A DNA stretch of 64,000 bases. It comes from Azorinus chamasolen. Lineage: Eukaryota; Mollusca; Bivalvia; Cardiida; Solecurtidae. The DNA is taken from the NCBI GenBank assembly GCA_963576725.1, contig OY755241.1, forward strand, positions 77,300,701 to 77,364,700, written 5' to 3'. Position 1 is the first letter of the stretch. Every line of letters begins with the position of its first letter. The translations under genes were made by a program, and so were the position numbers. The notes under the pieces were generated by a model. It was given only the letters and a program-made list of their open reading frames with translations, was not told the DNA's origin and made no database searches. Positions 44,189-55,382 of this stretch are shown in pieces.

Positions 44189-44330
44189 TAACACCCTATT
44201 AATTTGCCATTGTATAAAATTAATCTAAATGTAATTGATATTCATGACTTCATTATTTTTATATGAATATTTATGTAGTTAAGTTTTAAACATGTATGAG
44301 TGCTGAATTTTAATATTTTGTTTCTTGTTG

Positions 44331-45110
44331 TTAGGGCATGTTGGTGCCCTTTAGTAATCACCCTGTCCGTCCATCCGTTACGGTGTTCATTTTTATGTCC
44401 GCTCTCTAACACAAATTGTTTTCATCAGATCTTCACCAAGTTTGTTGAAAGTATGTGTAGGTATGAAATCTAAGTCAATTGATCCTGAAAGTAGGCGATC
44501 CTTAGAAAGCGAAATAAGCAATGCGACAAAAGAAAATTGCAGACTCGGTTTTATGGCTGTTAATGAGCAGTTATTAAACATGCAGCACTACTCACCTCCC
44601 CTAGCACCAGCTTCAGTGATTTTCAATTTTCATAACTAAAAGAACTGAAACTGATGATACTGAAGTACGAGAAAATATAACAACACTGAGATTGAAATGC
44701 GGGACAAAGTTCACTAACCAGCCTAAGCGCCCCAATATCTCAAGATTATTGCCCTTGAATAACATCAAAATCAACGAAATCAGCCACGTCTGCTCTATCT
44801 GATTGTCACCTAACTTGTTGAATATGTTGGTGGTAATAATATCTCGGCCATGTTCGATAACCTGCCAGATTGACCTGGGCAGTTCTTGATTATGACCCTT
44901 GAAACTAATAAAACAATTGGCCAAATCAGCCTTGTCTGCACTCGATGTTCGGCCGTTTCTATCTCATTCTCTCTGAAATTGGTGAAATTGTTTGTGGTAA
45001 TAATATCTCTGCCAAGCTCAATAATCTGCCAGATCGACCTGGGCACTTCTGGAGTATGGCTCGTTAACAACATAAATTGACAAATTTAGCCACTCTCTAA
45101 TGCGAAAAGT
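44331..45110. mobile_element. Repeat starting GGGCATGTTGGTGCCC
   Basis: GGGCATGTTGGTGCCCTTTA is a hairpin start, followed by CCTGTCCGTCCATCCG, as in the other hairpin-ended families. Inside are sequences shared with 21,340-21,480 and two paired lines with GTAATAATATCTC and CCAGATTGACCTGGGCA. The other end was not found. Confidence 0.45.
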
Positions 45111-45227
45111 TATCTGATCTTCAACAAGCTGTATGTTAAACATAATATCTGCAAATATTAGTCAAATTGGATAATGAAACATTCATTTAACACATTTATT
45201 CGTATTGACGCCATTGTAAAGGTCACT

Positions 45228-45360
45228 TTCTGAAACCATTGTGATAAATAGAGCATTTGTTCCATAGGAGCAAATGCTCTATTTATCACAATGGTTCCAA
45301 AACGACAAAATTCTAAAATGTCCTTTCCTCTAGTAAATGCTCATTTTAGGTAGATTTATT
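45228..45360. mobile_element. TTAA-type MITE interior without outer ends
   Basis: CTGAAACCATTGTGATAAAT and AGAGCATTTGTTCC pair with the mirrored right arm ending CACAATGGTTCC. The flanks (CGCCATTGTAAAGG and AGGTAGATTTATTT) match those of the full element at 45,479. Confidence 0.65.
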
Positions 45361-45478
45361 TGAAGAAGTAGATTCTAAAAATAGCTTCTGAGGAAATGGG
45401 TGAAAAGTTCTGAGCACGTATCTGAATTAGGCTGTTAGCACTTAAATGGTTATCCAGGAACGATGTCTGCTCTCTCAC

Positions 45479-45698
45479 TTAACCCATTCCCTTATATTGA
45501 CGACTCTGTAAAAGTCACTTTGTGAAACCATTGTGATAAATATAGCATTTGCTCCTTCAAGAGCAAATGCTCTATTTATCACAATGGTTTCAAACTACAT
45601 AATTCTAAAAAAAATCCTTTTCTCTAGTAAATGTTCCTTTTCGGTAGATTTATTCAAAGATGTTGTATCTAAAAATAGCCTATGAGTTAATGGGTTAA
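45479..45698. mobile_element. TTAA-flanked MITE, 220 bp
   Basis: TTAACCCATTCCCTTATATT on the left and CTATGAGTTAATGGGTTAA on the right. The inner hairpin is GAAACCATTGTGATAAATAT to ATTTATCACAATGGTTTC, centred TGCTCCTTCAAGAGCA. Confidence 0.8.
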
Positions 45699-46003
45699 CC
45701 ATTTCAGAACCAATCTTGATTGTTCTTGGGGAAACTAACCATAATATCTAGGGCGAGTTCATAATAATGTGCCAGATTTACAAATTATGGGCATTTTCTA
45801 ACGTTAATAACAAATTCTACATAAATATTTGCCATGCAGTTTCCCCTCTGGCGCATTAGCCTCTCTGAAAGCATTATATGGGGACCTTACTGACTTTCTG
45901 GTCAGTGTTCTAGTTTGAATCTGTATATACACGTTTATTTAATCCAATTGAACCATTATTCTGTGAAGCTTTCACTGCCATAGATGAATCTGTGATGACT
46001 TAT

Positions 46004-46070
46004 GCAAAGAGTTTTGATCTAGGTGAGACGCCGAGTAACCTGGTGCCATTCCTGGATCCAAACTGTTTGA
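46004..46070. repeat. Hairpin GTTTGGATCC family
   Basis: TGCAAAGAGTTTTGATCTAG and CCTGGATCCAAACTGTTTG enclose GAGACGCCGAGTAACCTGGTG. Related to the interior of 32,513-32,725. Confidence 0.5.
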
Positions 46071-46190
46071 CACTTGAATTATTTATGAAAAGAAAATTTA
46101 AAACTATTGCACAAAATCAATAAAATGAAAAATGGAAAGGTTTTGTGACTAAGGTGGGACCTGTAAAATCAGATCTATATACTTCCTTAA

Positions 46191-46362
46191 GCAAACAGAG
46201 TATACCTTGATCAGATGGCTCCTACAGGAGCCATCTGATCTGGGTCTGCTCTGTTTTGAAATGAACGAAAAAGCATTTGTTAAAGGAAATGGATACAAAT
46301 AGTGAAGACCCATATCAAACTGCTCCTTCAGCAGTTATTTGATCTGGGTCTACTCTGTTTGA
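46191..46362. repeat. Two adjacent GCAAACAG hairpins
   Basis: First: GCAAACAGAGTATACCTTGA, GGCTCCTACAGGAGCC, GGGTCTGCTCTGTTT (46,191-46,257). Second: ACAAATAGTGAAGACCC, CTGCTCCTTCAGCAG, GGGTCTACTCTGTTTG (46,294-46,361). The two are about 60-70 percent alike, so they are separate insertions. Confidence 0.65.
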
Positions 46363-46591
46363 CCATCTTTGTCGGTCTGGATAAGCTGTTACATACATGT
46401 ATATGGTAAATAAATTGGATCAAAACATTATTTTTCCCTCATGTTTGACCCATGTTTGTTACAGGATAATGGTTGTAAAACTGAAAGGGGAGAAGGATAT
46501 TGTCTGGAGAAAAAATAAAATTTTAAACCTAAACTGTGTTTTGTTGATTTTTAGCATATTGTGCATTGCTTTCATTCTGCATTGAGCAATG

Positions 46592-47154
46592 TTTAGTTTT
46601 GACGTTTTCGACCGTCCATGCGTCCGTTCGTCCTTGCACCCCGGAATGATATATCAGAAACGTTGTTTAAATGTTAAGTACCATGACAGAATATGCGCCT
46701 GCACATTGACATTGGAACACCAAACTCATAGCCCTTTGGTTGCCAAAAAGTAACGTTTTTGCGTGTCCGGAGACATTTCTCAAAAACTGTACGGAGTTTT
46801 TCTTTCAAACTGTGCAAATGTTAAGTAGCATAAGGACATGCGGCTCTGCAAACATTATTCAAATTGACTCTTGAACACCAGAATTATGGCTCTTTGTTTG
46901 CGAAAAATATAACATTTTTGTCTTCTTGGAGCTAAACGTATGGAAACTATATCTGGAGTATTGGAAGACCAGAGTTTTTTGTGGAAGAACAACACTTTTT
47001 CGCCCCTCTGGTCTATAAGACAGTTAACTACTGAGGCAAGCACTAGTTTGGCGGGGGATATCAATACAGAGGCCAGCTCTAGTTTGGCGGGGGATATCAA
47101 TACTGAGGCCAGCACTAGTTTGGCGGGGGATATCAATTCAGCGAATTCACATGC
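46592..47154. repeat. Dispersed repeat with GTCCATGCGTCCG, plus 36-bp triplicate
   Basis: ACGTTTTCGACCGTCCATGC GTCCGTTCGTCC is a start typical of the hairpin-ended families. At 47,035-47,145 the 36-bp unit GAGGCCAGCACTAGTTTGGC GGGGGATATCAATACT is repeated three times. It encodes TEASTSLAGDIN-type repeats on the plus strand, without evidence of a gene. Confidence 0.5.
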
Positions 47155-47528
47155 TTAACCCGTTCCTTACTGAATGTTCGAAGCGGATAGTCCATCTTTT
47201 TTAAAAGTAAAGTTTATTTAGGATGAAAGTTTATTTTGGGAGAGGGGTTTTGAATGACAAACAATACAGATCCTGATCAGAGTGCTCCTCTATGAACCAT
47301 GTGAGCTGGTCGTCACTGTTTGCAAATAACAGCCAACTCAGTATTATCCCATTACCTCATAGGATTTTCTTTGAATAAATCTACCGGAAAGGAGCATTTA
47401 CTAAAGAAAATGAACATTTTAGCATTGTGTAGTGTTGATACAATTGTGATAAATTGTGATAAATATTCATAAAAAATGGTTTCAAAAAGTGACTTTTACA
47501 TAGGTGTCAATATGAGGGAATGGGTTAA
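47155..47528. mobile_element. TTAA-type MITE cluster
   Basis: TTAACCCGTTCCTTACTGAA on the left and GAGGGAATGGGTTAA on the right, 374 bp apart. A GCAAACAG-type hairpin lies at 47,259-47,327 (central GTGCTCCTCTATGAACC) and pieces of the ATTGTGATAAAT hairpin at 47,440-47,480. Probably one element nested in another. Confidence 0.5.
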
Positions 47529-47750
47529 CTCTTCTCTTCATAAATACGCCTTTCTCTGCCTTTGCAAACAGAGTAGACGCAGATCCTGTAGGAGCCAAAT
47601 GACCAGGGTTTACTCCGTTTGCTTATGATATAGTATAGATATGCTTCCACATTTCCTGCCATGGCCAATATCCCTGTATCTATGTATTATTATAACAATA
47701 AATCTAATATTTACGATGCCATTGTTTCAGTAAACCCTTTAACTGTCCAA
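47529..47750. repeat. GCAAACAG hairpin and flanks
   Basis: TTTGCAAACAGAGTAGACGC and GTTTACTCCGTTTGC flank GATCCTGTAGGAGCC (47,560-47,622). AAACCCTTTAACTG at about 47,733 may be the far end of the same TTAA-type MITE. Confidence 0.45.
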
Positions 47751-48053
47751 TATTCCTGTAAGAAATAATGCTAGGTTTGTGCAAATTTTCAGCCTTCTAT
47801 GTGTACCGGATGATGAGGGGTGTTCAAACATTCTTTGTATTGTCGTCTTTTACTAGCGTATATGGCTGTATATATTTAATTTATAAAAAATCAGAAACGC
47901 ATGGTATTCATTAATTACCTGCGTCATTAATTATGTGTGTCACAAAGGTTCTGCGGTATTCGTGTGTCCGTACGAGCTCAGAAACCTTCTTTTTATATAA
48001 AAAATTGTCATTTTCGTTCATTCTTTGCCCAATCACTCTGTATGCTGATGTCC
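47751..48053. other. Unassigned DNA
   Basis: No gene, RNA or repeat boundary is recognised. Confidence 0.3.
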
Positions 48054-48707
48054 AGTTAAAGGGACACACCGAAAAACATATTTTTCAGTGGAAAATATTT
48101 TCGTCCATTAATCATCAATAACTTTTTTATCTGATGTGATAACCCAATTCTGACTTCAGATCTGCACTCAGCATACCGAAATACATACTATATGTGAATT
48201 TGAACAAAAACCGGAGACAATTATTATTTTTAAAAAATCGTCCAAAAATCATTAATAACTTTTTTATCCGGCGTGATAACTCAATTCTGACTTCAGATCT
48301 GCACTCAGCATACCAAAATACATAACATATATGAATTTGAACAAAATCGGAGACAAAAAGTGTTTTTTCGAAAAAAAACGCTAAGGGGTTAGTTCGACCG
48401 TTTTTTCCCGAAAAAATATTTTTGGTCTCCGATTTTGTTCAAATTCGCATATGTTATGTATTTTGGTATGCTGAGTGCAGACCTGAAGTCAGAATTGAGT
48501 TATCATATCAGATAAAAAAGTTATTGATGATTAATGGACGAAAAAAAGTTTTTTAATTTATTTTCTCAGATTTTGTTCAAATTCACATATTTAATGTATT
48601 TCGGCATGCTGAGTACAGATCTGAAGTCAGAATGGAATTATCACGCCAGATAAAAATGTTATTGATGATTGATGGACGAACAAAATTCCCGGTGTGTCCC
48701 TTTAACT
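48054..48707. mobile_element. 654-bp palindromic fold-back element
   Basis: AGTTAAAGGGACACACCG on the left and CGGTGTGTCCCTTTAACT on the right are perfect inverted ends. Each arm itself contains two tandem units (GATAACCCAATTCTGACTTC, AGATCTGCACTCAGCATACC, TTTGAACAAAA), mirrored in the right arm, so the whole is a four-part palindrome. The centre is near 48,390 (TAAGGGGTTAGTTCGACCG). No coding capacity. The target duplication is unclear. Confidence 0.85.
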
Positions 48708-48778
48708 GGGTCCATGCATGTATTATGGGAGTTACGTACCTTTGAAATGAGCAAGAAATATGAAGGAAAGGTGACATC

Positions 48779-49030
48779 TTGCTATATGGAGGTTCTACAG
48801 CTTGCTGTATAGAGGCTCTATAGCCTGCTTTATAGATGTTCTACAGCTTGCTATATAATGGTTCTACAGCTTACTATATAGAAGTTAACACAGCTTGCTG
48901 TATATCTGCTCTACAACTTGCTATATAGAGGTTCTACAGCTTGCTATATAGAGGTTCTACCGGTTGCTACATGGAGGCTCTCCAGCTTGCTATTTAGAGG
49001 TTTTACATCTTGCTATATGGAGGCTCTCAC
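48779..49030. repeat. 23-bp tandem array, about 11 units
   Basis: Unit TACAGCTTGCTATATAGAGG followed by TTC, degenerate. It ends just before HA3. Confidence 0.85.
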
Positions 49031-49573
49031 AAGCCACAAGGGATTATTTCTATTAAATTGCACTTACCTGTTAAGATTTTTAGCTCACCAGAGCACAAAG
49101 TGCTCAGGGTGAGCTTTTGTGATCGCCTGATGTCTGTCGTCTGTCAGCGTTTGTTGTGCGTCGTGTGGTGTGCGTCGTTAACAATTTGAACCTTTAAAAG
49201 TCTTCTCCTCTGAATCTACAGGGTTCTCAGCTTTCATCTTTGGCACATAGCATCACCTATAGGTCCTCTACAAAAGTTATATAAATTATGTCCTTGGAGC
49301 CAAAATTGGCCCTGCCACGGTCCCAGGGGTGGCCAGTTTTCTCTAGCTGACTGTTGTTTTCGGTACAAGTAGCAGAATGTTGGGTTCACTTAGGTTAGGT
49401 ATGGGGAAAACTTTAAAAATCTTCTTGTCAAAAACTACATGTCACAGAGCTTAGATATTTGGTGTATAGATTTACTTAGTATACCTTGTTAAAATTGGTA
49501 AATATCATAGTTCTGAGGTTAAAATTGGCCCTGCTCTGTTGGTTATACTTTGAAATAGACTTTTACACTAAAG

Positions 49574-49870
49574 AGTGAGTGAGTGAGTTGGGTTTTACGT
49601 CCGACCAACAGTATTTAAGTTATTTGCAGACGGCACCCGCATGAGACAAGTTATAGCTCTGCCTCACTGGAATACTCCTGCCGCAGGTACATGGCAAGGG
49701 CACCCCACCCAGTCACATTATCCTGACACCGGGCCGACCAGTCCTAGAACTACACCTTTATTGTCGAGCGTAGACAAGGGAGCTACTAGTACCAACTCTT
49801 AACGGTTTTTTGGTCTGTCGTTGCCGGGGATCGAACCCTCGACCTTCCGTACCGCAGGCCGACGCAATAA
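49574..49870 (-). mobile_element. tRNA-derived SINE (probable)
   Basis: The minus strand reads GGTCGAGGGTTCGATCCCCGG (positions about 49,838-49,818), a good B box inside a T arm, and runs to CGTAAAACCCAACTCACTCA CTC at 49,574. The GAGTGAGTGAGTTGGGTTTT end is also at 36,357. Length about 300 bp. The A box is not clear. Confidence 0.6.
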
Positions 49871-49995
49871 AGGTTCCCCTGAGCTAGAAGGAACCCAGAT
49901 ACTCAGTCTGTCTTACGTAATCAAAGGTCAAGTTCCTGGTCAAAGCTCTCTAAAGTTGCCTGCTTCAGAATTAGTGTCTGTTTGTTCACACTGTT

Positions 49996-50199
49996 TTAAC
50001 CCATTCCCTCATAGGCTATTTTCAGATCCTACCTCTTTGAATAAATCTACTGATAAGGAGAAAAGAGAAAAGGAAAATTTCAGAATTGTGTAGATTTGAA
50101 ACCATTGTGATAAATAGAAATGCTCTATTTATCACAATGGTTTCATAAAGTGACTATTATAGAGGCGTAGAAAGGCGTTTTTATGGAGGAAAGGGTTAA
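49996..50199. mobile_element. TTAA-flanked MITE, 204 bp
   Basis: TTAACCCATTCCCTCATAGG on the left and ATGGAGGAAAGGGTTAA on the right. The inner hairpin GAAACCATTGTGATAAATAG to TATTTATCACAATGGTTTC has lost its central CTCCTATAGGAGC. Confidence 0.8.
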
Positions 50200-50427
50200 T
50201 GCATATCAATCTTACAATTAACTCATGTACAAACCACATATGAAGTTACATACAGGTATGCATCAGATCAGAATCCAAACTGTGTGCTAATTTTAGTCCA
50301 AGACATGCTAAGAAATAAAGCCCCACCCCAGGGGTGCCCAGTTTTCTATAGAACATAGTGAAAACTTTGAAAATCTTCTCCTGATTGTCTGGTGAGCGGT
50401 ATCAGGGCCATCATGGCCCTCTTGTTT

Positions 50428-51380
50428 ATGTCAATAAACCATCTTCTAATTCATTAAACTGGTTTATCAAAAACAAATTATAAATTTTCTGAATCGATAC
50501 ATCTTAACCAGTTCCTTTAACATTACCTATGAATAGCTATTGACAGACAACTTTCTGGTAAATACTTGACATTACATGTTTTTACCTGTGACTGGAAATC
50601 CGCTGTTTCAATAACTGGACATGTTTAATGCTTTTCAGAAGGTTCTTATATGCTACGCAGTCGCGTTTTCGGTAATTCATTTGTTTGGAACAAGGTTTAC
50701 ACAAGGTTCCCTCGTCCGAAGTTTACATTCAGTTTCATGAAATTGTCGCCAATTATCACTTTTCTTGTTTCTTTACCAAATGTCAACGTAATTTCTTTCT
50801 CTATCCATCTTGGGTAGAACTTGTTTTCCACACTGTTTTTGTAATCTCTGCCTATGCTTTTCATTTTTGTCTTAATTCAGATTAATTGACAGTACAGTTA
50901 CAGACGCCATCTTGAAAATGTTGAACGAACACTGCATAATACGAGCGTTTTGATTGGCTGTAGGACAAGAGTCTCGTTATTTGATTAGCTGAACCGAAAT
51001 CTCGCTATTAACGTGATATAAACGTTGTTAACGCGGATTTACTTGGAATAGTGAAAGAATATATCGGCAAATAATAATTTCCTGAATTATTCTTCAGAAC
51101 ACCCCCCCCCCCCCCCAAAAAAAATAAAAAAAAATAAAAAAATCTCATCGGATTTACATCGATCTCAAAAACGGTCCTGAGTGAAACGAAATCCGCGGAA
51201 TTCCGCGGATCCGCGGAAAATTCTCACCCCTGAAATATATGTATCATCGTATTCTCACATAGGTATCATGAAAGATTGTTTCAAGAGAACACCTGTCCAA
51301 AGTGAATTTGAGTTTCCGCATGACATTTATTCTTGTCCATGCCTAAGTTGCAATATATTAGATATGACAGTGTCATGTTA
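50428..51380. other. Unassigned DNA with homopolymer tract
   Basis: No supported exon. A C18 run followed by A-rich sequence lies at 51,101-51,140. CCGCGGAATTCCGCGGATCCGCGG (about 51,192-51,216) is a short GC-rich palindromic cluster. CAAGATGGCGTC on the minus strand near 50,910 resembles a start context, but its frame closes after 12 codons. Confidence 0.35.
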
Positions 51381-51384
51381 GATC

Positions 51385-51785
51385 ACGTGAGAGATGAACG
51401 CCAAGGTGCTTATGAGAATCTACTTCAGGAATTTGATGGTCTTGCATAAATACGGATGAGACATTTTCCTCGAGATTATTAACGACTCTGTCTTCTGAAT
51501 TCAACTAGCCATTTATCTGCCTTAAATTTTTAGTATATCATTATTGATATTTGTTGCCATATGTACGGGATTAATACCTACACTAAACAAGCTAATGTCG
51601 TCAGCAAACAAACGAATGTTACATCCAATGCCACTAACAATATCATTTATAAAAAAAGTAATAACAATGGACCTAGTATATATCCTCGTGGAACACCAGC
51701 TTCGTAGTCTTTCCAGTCAGAGAAGGTGCCAGGTAAAATTACACGTTGCTTACTTTCAGTAAGATACGTAGCTGGAAAACCAGAA
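51385..51785 (-). pseudogene. LINE-5 reverse transcriptase fragment
   Basis: The minus strand reads ESKQRVILPGTFSDWKDYEA GVPRGYILGPLL, FFINDIVSGIGCNIRLFADD ISLF, then after a frame change ESLIISRKM. These are the reverse transcriptase palm blocks with a YADD-type site (FADD). Gln to Arg in GVPQG and frame breaks show decay. It is a short internal fragment without recognisable ends and belongs to the CR1-like group. Confidence 0.75.
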
Positions 51786-52105
51786 TAGAATTATGGGTAT
51801 AACATGACCTGGATTTATACTGGTTATTAATCATTTAAGGACAAATTTTTACTGTAAAAATTGAAGTGAATTGATTTTTAAGTTCTGCGTCTGTATGGAA
51901 TGCCTAAATGCTGTTTCATAGGGCCTACATGCATTTTAAAGGCGACATAAAAATAAACGTAAACTAATTGTATAACAGAAAAGGACAAAGCGTTAATGAG
52001 GATAAAACATATATTTATTGGACCAAATAAATCGCCAAGTTTAAAATCTTCCGTCAATATCTTGAATTTCAATGGTTTGCATTTCACTATTTGGAATAAT
52101 ATTTC
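51786..52105. other. Unassigned DNA
   Basis: No gene or repeat boundary is seen. Confidence 0.3.
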
Positions 52106-53994
52106 AAACAAGAGAGTCGTCACGGGTGACAAATACCCCCAAAGTGTTTGACACCGAAATGCATTTTGGCGGAAAAACAATACAATGTAATGCAGGTGTT
52201 ACATGAAATTTTGATGCTGTTAAAAATGACACAGGAGCCAGTTCTTAACATTAGAAACAGAACCTTTGACGATTATGATAGCTAAGAAAAGAGCCAAGGG
52301 TCAAAACTTAGTTAAAAAGGACCCTAAGTCATTCTCAACATTAAAAAGGACCCTGGGTTGATTGTCAACGTTTGAGGTATAGGAAATATGCTCTGGACAA
52401 GCTTTTTGTATCTGGTAAGGTATAGGAGATATGCTCCGGACTGTAAAATTCAAAGGTCAATGTCAAGGTCAGTGATCTGAAAATGGTACATGACTCTCCG
52501 CCATCCCAAGATGAACTCACAAACCAAATTTGGAATCCGTAGCTGGTAAGGTATAGGAGAAATGCTCCGGACAAGCTTTGTGTAAAATCTAGGTCAAAGG
52601 TCAAGGTCACAGTGAGCTGAAAATGGTACGCGACATTCCTCCATCCCAAGATGAACTCACACACCAAATTTTGAATCCGTAGCTGGTAAAGTATAGGAGA
52701 TATACTCCGGACAAGCTTTTTGCAGCTGGTAAGGTATAAGCTTTTTGTAAAATCGAGGTCACGGGTCAAGGTCACAGTGACCTGAAAATGATACGCGACA
52801 CTCCGTTATCCCAAGATGAACTCACATACCAAATTTTGGATCCGTAGCTGGTAAGGTATAGGAGATATGCTCCGGACAAGCTTTTTGTAAAATCAAAGTC
52901 AAAGGTCAAGGTCAAGGTCACAGTGATCTGAAAATGGTACGCGACACTCCTCCATCCCAATATGAACTCACACACCAAAGTTGGAATCCTTAGCTAGTAA
53001 GGTATAGTTGATATACTCCGGACAAGCTTTTTGTAGCTGGTAAGGTATATAAGCTTTTTTTTAAAATCGAGGTCAAAGGTCAAGGTCAAGGTCACAGTGA
53101 CCGGGAAATGGTACACGACACTCCGCCATCCCAAGATGAACTCACACACCAAATTTGGAATCTGTAGCTGGTAAGGTAAAGGAGATATGCTCCGGACAAG
53201 CTTTTTGTAAAATCGGTCAAAGGTCATGGTCAAGGTCACAGTGATTTGAAAATGATACACGACACTCCTCCATCCCAAGATGAACTCACACACCAAATTT
53301 GGAATCCTTAGCTGGTAAGGAATAGGAGATATACTCCGGACAAGCTTTTTGTAGCTGGTAAGGTATAAGCTTTTTTTTTTAAATCGAGGTCAAAGGTCAA
53401 GGTCACAGTGACCTAGAAATGGTACGCAACACTCCGCCATCCTAAGATGAACTCACACACCAAATTTGGAATATGTAGCTGGTAAGGTAAAGGAGATATG
53501 CTCCAGACAAGCTTTTTGTAAAATCGGTCAAAGGTCATGGTCAAGGTCACAGTGATCTGAAAATGGTAGGCGACACTCCTCCATCCCAAGATGAACTCAC
53601 ACACCAAATTTGGAATATTTAGCTGGTAAGGTATAGGAGATATACTCCGGACAAGCTTTTTGTAGCTGGTAAGGTAAAAGCTTTTTTTTAAAATCGAGGT
53701 CAAAGGTCAAGATCAAGGTCACAGTGACCTGGAAATGGTACGCGACACTCCGCCATCCCAAGATGAAATCACACACCAAATTTGGAATCTGTAGCTGGTA
53801 AGGTAAACGAGATATGCTCCGGACAGGCTTTTTGTAAAATCAAGGTCAAAGTCAAGGTCACAGTGACATTAAAATGGTACGCGACACTCCGCCATCCCAA
53901 GATGAACTCACACACCAAATTTGGTATCCGTAGCTGATGTGACAAAGGATATATACTCCGGACTAAAGGTACACACACCCACACACACATACGA
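52106..53994 (-). mobile_element. Hairpin-ended element HB2 (copy of HB1)
   Basis: Its 3' end (minus strand) is TTTGTCACCCGTGACGACTC TCTTGTTT at 52,106. The part 52,111-52,370 matches 23,405-23,665 closely. About ten core units follow, each with CACACCAAATTTGGAATCCG, CTCCGGACAAGCTTTTTGTA and AGGTCAAAGGTCAAGGTC. The right (5') end lacks ATGCCCCC and stops in CA-rich sequence, so it is 5'-truncated. Four units carry the exact palindrome GGTCACAGTGACC (52,770, 53,090, 53,401, 53,717). Confidence 0.7.
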
Positions 53995-54258
53995 TCCTAA
54001 CCGTAATTTGTAGAACATCGTTTCTGGACGGCATATGTAGCACTCCTTCATTTTCCATTTAATCGGTCCCATTCTCGCTTTATCTGTTTTACGGTTTAGA
54101 GCTTATGGTATGCACATATCCGTTTTACAGTACACACGTTGTTCTGTATTTACACTTTACTCAACTTTCACAGAGCGTTGTAGCACGTGCTACATAAGCA
54201 CAGCGAATGTCCTACAAAATAACACACACTGGAGCATTTGTAGCACCGTGGTGTGTAT
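53995..54258. other. DNA repeated at 55,160
   Basis: CGATCCTAACCGTAATTTGT AGAACATCGTTTCTG and TGTAGCACTCCT recur as a direct copy at 55,158-55,220. The two flank the element at 54,259. Confidence 0.4.
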
Positions 54259-54896
54259 TTTTATGCCCCCACCCCCGTGACGACAGGCGGTCAGGGGGCA
54301 TTATATTTTGCACCTGTGCGTCCGTTTGTCTGTCTGTCCGTCCATGCGTCAGGCTTTGCTATAAAGTGTTATACGTCAGTAATTTCTACAATTACACACA
54401 TGAAACTTCAAATACACGTTAATCACCACTTGTGCTATCATTTGGGACCACACCCATGCTGCAAATTTTACGTGCAGTTGGTTGTCACATTTACGTGCAG
54501 TTGGTCGTCACAGTTTTTTCAACGACTTATGTCTCCCTAACCACTATAGCTATTCGCGTGGAATTGCATATACACATTAAACACCATCCACACTTTTCAT
54601 TCCACACCCAACCCATGCTGCCGGCAAGCCAAAGGTCAAGGTCAAATGACTTAAGAATTTTACGTGCAGCTGGTTTTCAGTTTTTTCATCGTCTTATATC
54701 TCACTAACCACTATAGCCACTATATAGCTATTGGCATGGAATTGCATATACACATTAAACACCATCCACACTTTCTTTACGCACCCAGTCCATGCTGCCC
54801 GCATGCCCAAGGTCAATGTCAAATGACAGGATTGTTACGTGCAGCTAAGTAAGCACCCACGCGGGACCATCGCTGTGTCATACAGACACAATTTTC
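54259..54896 (+). mobile_element. Hairpin-ended element HB3, ATGCCCCC start
   Basis: Starts TTTTTATGCCCCCACCCCCG and, after GACGACAGGCGGTCAG, GGGGGCATTATATTTTGC, then GTCCGTTTGTCTGTCTGTCC. Core of about three units with GGAATTGCATATACACATTA and ACACCATCCACACTTT. It ends near TGTGTCATACAGACACA, a short hairpin. Confidence 0.5.
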
Positions 54897-55382
54897 AAGT
54901 TTCTTTAAACTCTATCAGATGACCATGTCATTTGTAAGACTTGTGCATGATTTATTATTCTTTGTTGCATGTGGCTATTATTTTTACATGTTGTGAAAAA
55001 TACTAACTAGGCCTAAGGTAACTCGTATCACTCACTTTTCCTTGTCAATACTGTATTTCAAACGTAGTCTAAATTACTATATTTCTATTTCGTGTGTGTG
55101 TGTTATTTTGTTATATCTGATATAGAAAACATATTTTAAATGGTTTGAGATACAAACACGATCCTAACGGTAATTTGTAGCACGCCGATTCTGACTAGCA
55201 CGTGTAGCACTCCTCATATAGTTATGTAGCACATCAAACGTGCTACAAAATCTACTGCCTTCTAGGTTGTGTGTATTCTGCCTAAAACTGTATATGTGAG
55301 CTTACAAGGACTGACAGCACTAAGCGACACTGAATAGTGTTTTTTAAACAAAGTCCTCATTACAGAGACTTGATCTAACATT
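54897..55382. other. Unassigned DNA
   Basis: A GTGTGTGTGT run at 55,093 and the copy of 53,995 are the only recognisable points. No gene is seen. Confidence 0.3.

Larger units (their letters stand above)
49077..50427 (+). mobile_element. Hairpin-ended element HA3
   Basis: Starts TTTTAGCTCACCAGAGCACA AAGTGCTCAGGGTGAGC, ends GGTGAGCGGTATCAGGGCC ATCATGGCCCTCTTGTTT. Same family as HA1 and HA2. It is interrupted by a tRNA-derived SINE (49,574-49,870) and a TTAA-type MITE (49,996-50,199), so it is older than both. Confidence 0.7.

Noticed and set aside
44393..45073. Minus-strand frames with repeated LGRDIITTN and PRSIWQ
   Set aside because: Two diverged units of a dispersed repeat starting GGGCATGTTGGTGCCC. 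The similarity between frames reflects the repeat.
50885..50935. Start context CAAGATGGCGTC on the minus strand
   Set aside because: The frame stops after about 12 codons with no donor site in place.
52365..53990. Repeated open frames such as MVCEFILGWRSVAYHF on the minus strand
   Set aside because: They follow the HB1/HB2 tandem unit and recur with breaks in each unit. They are repeat shadows, not genes.
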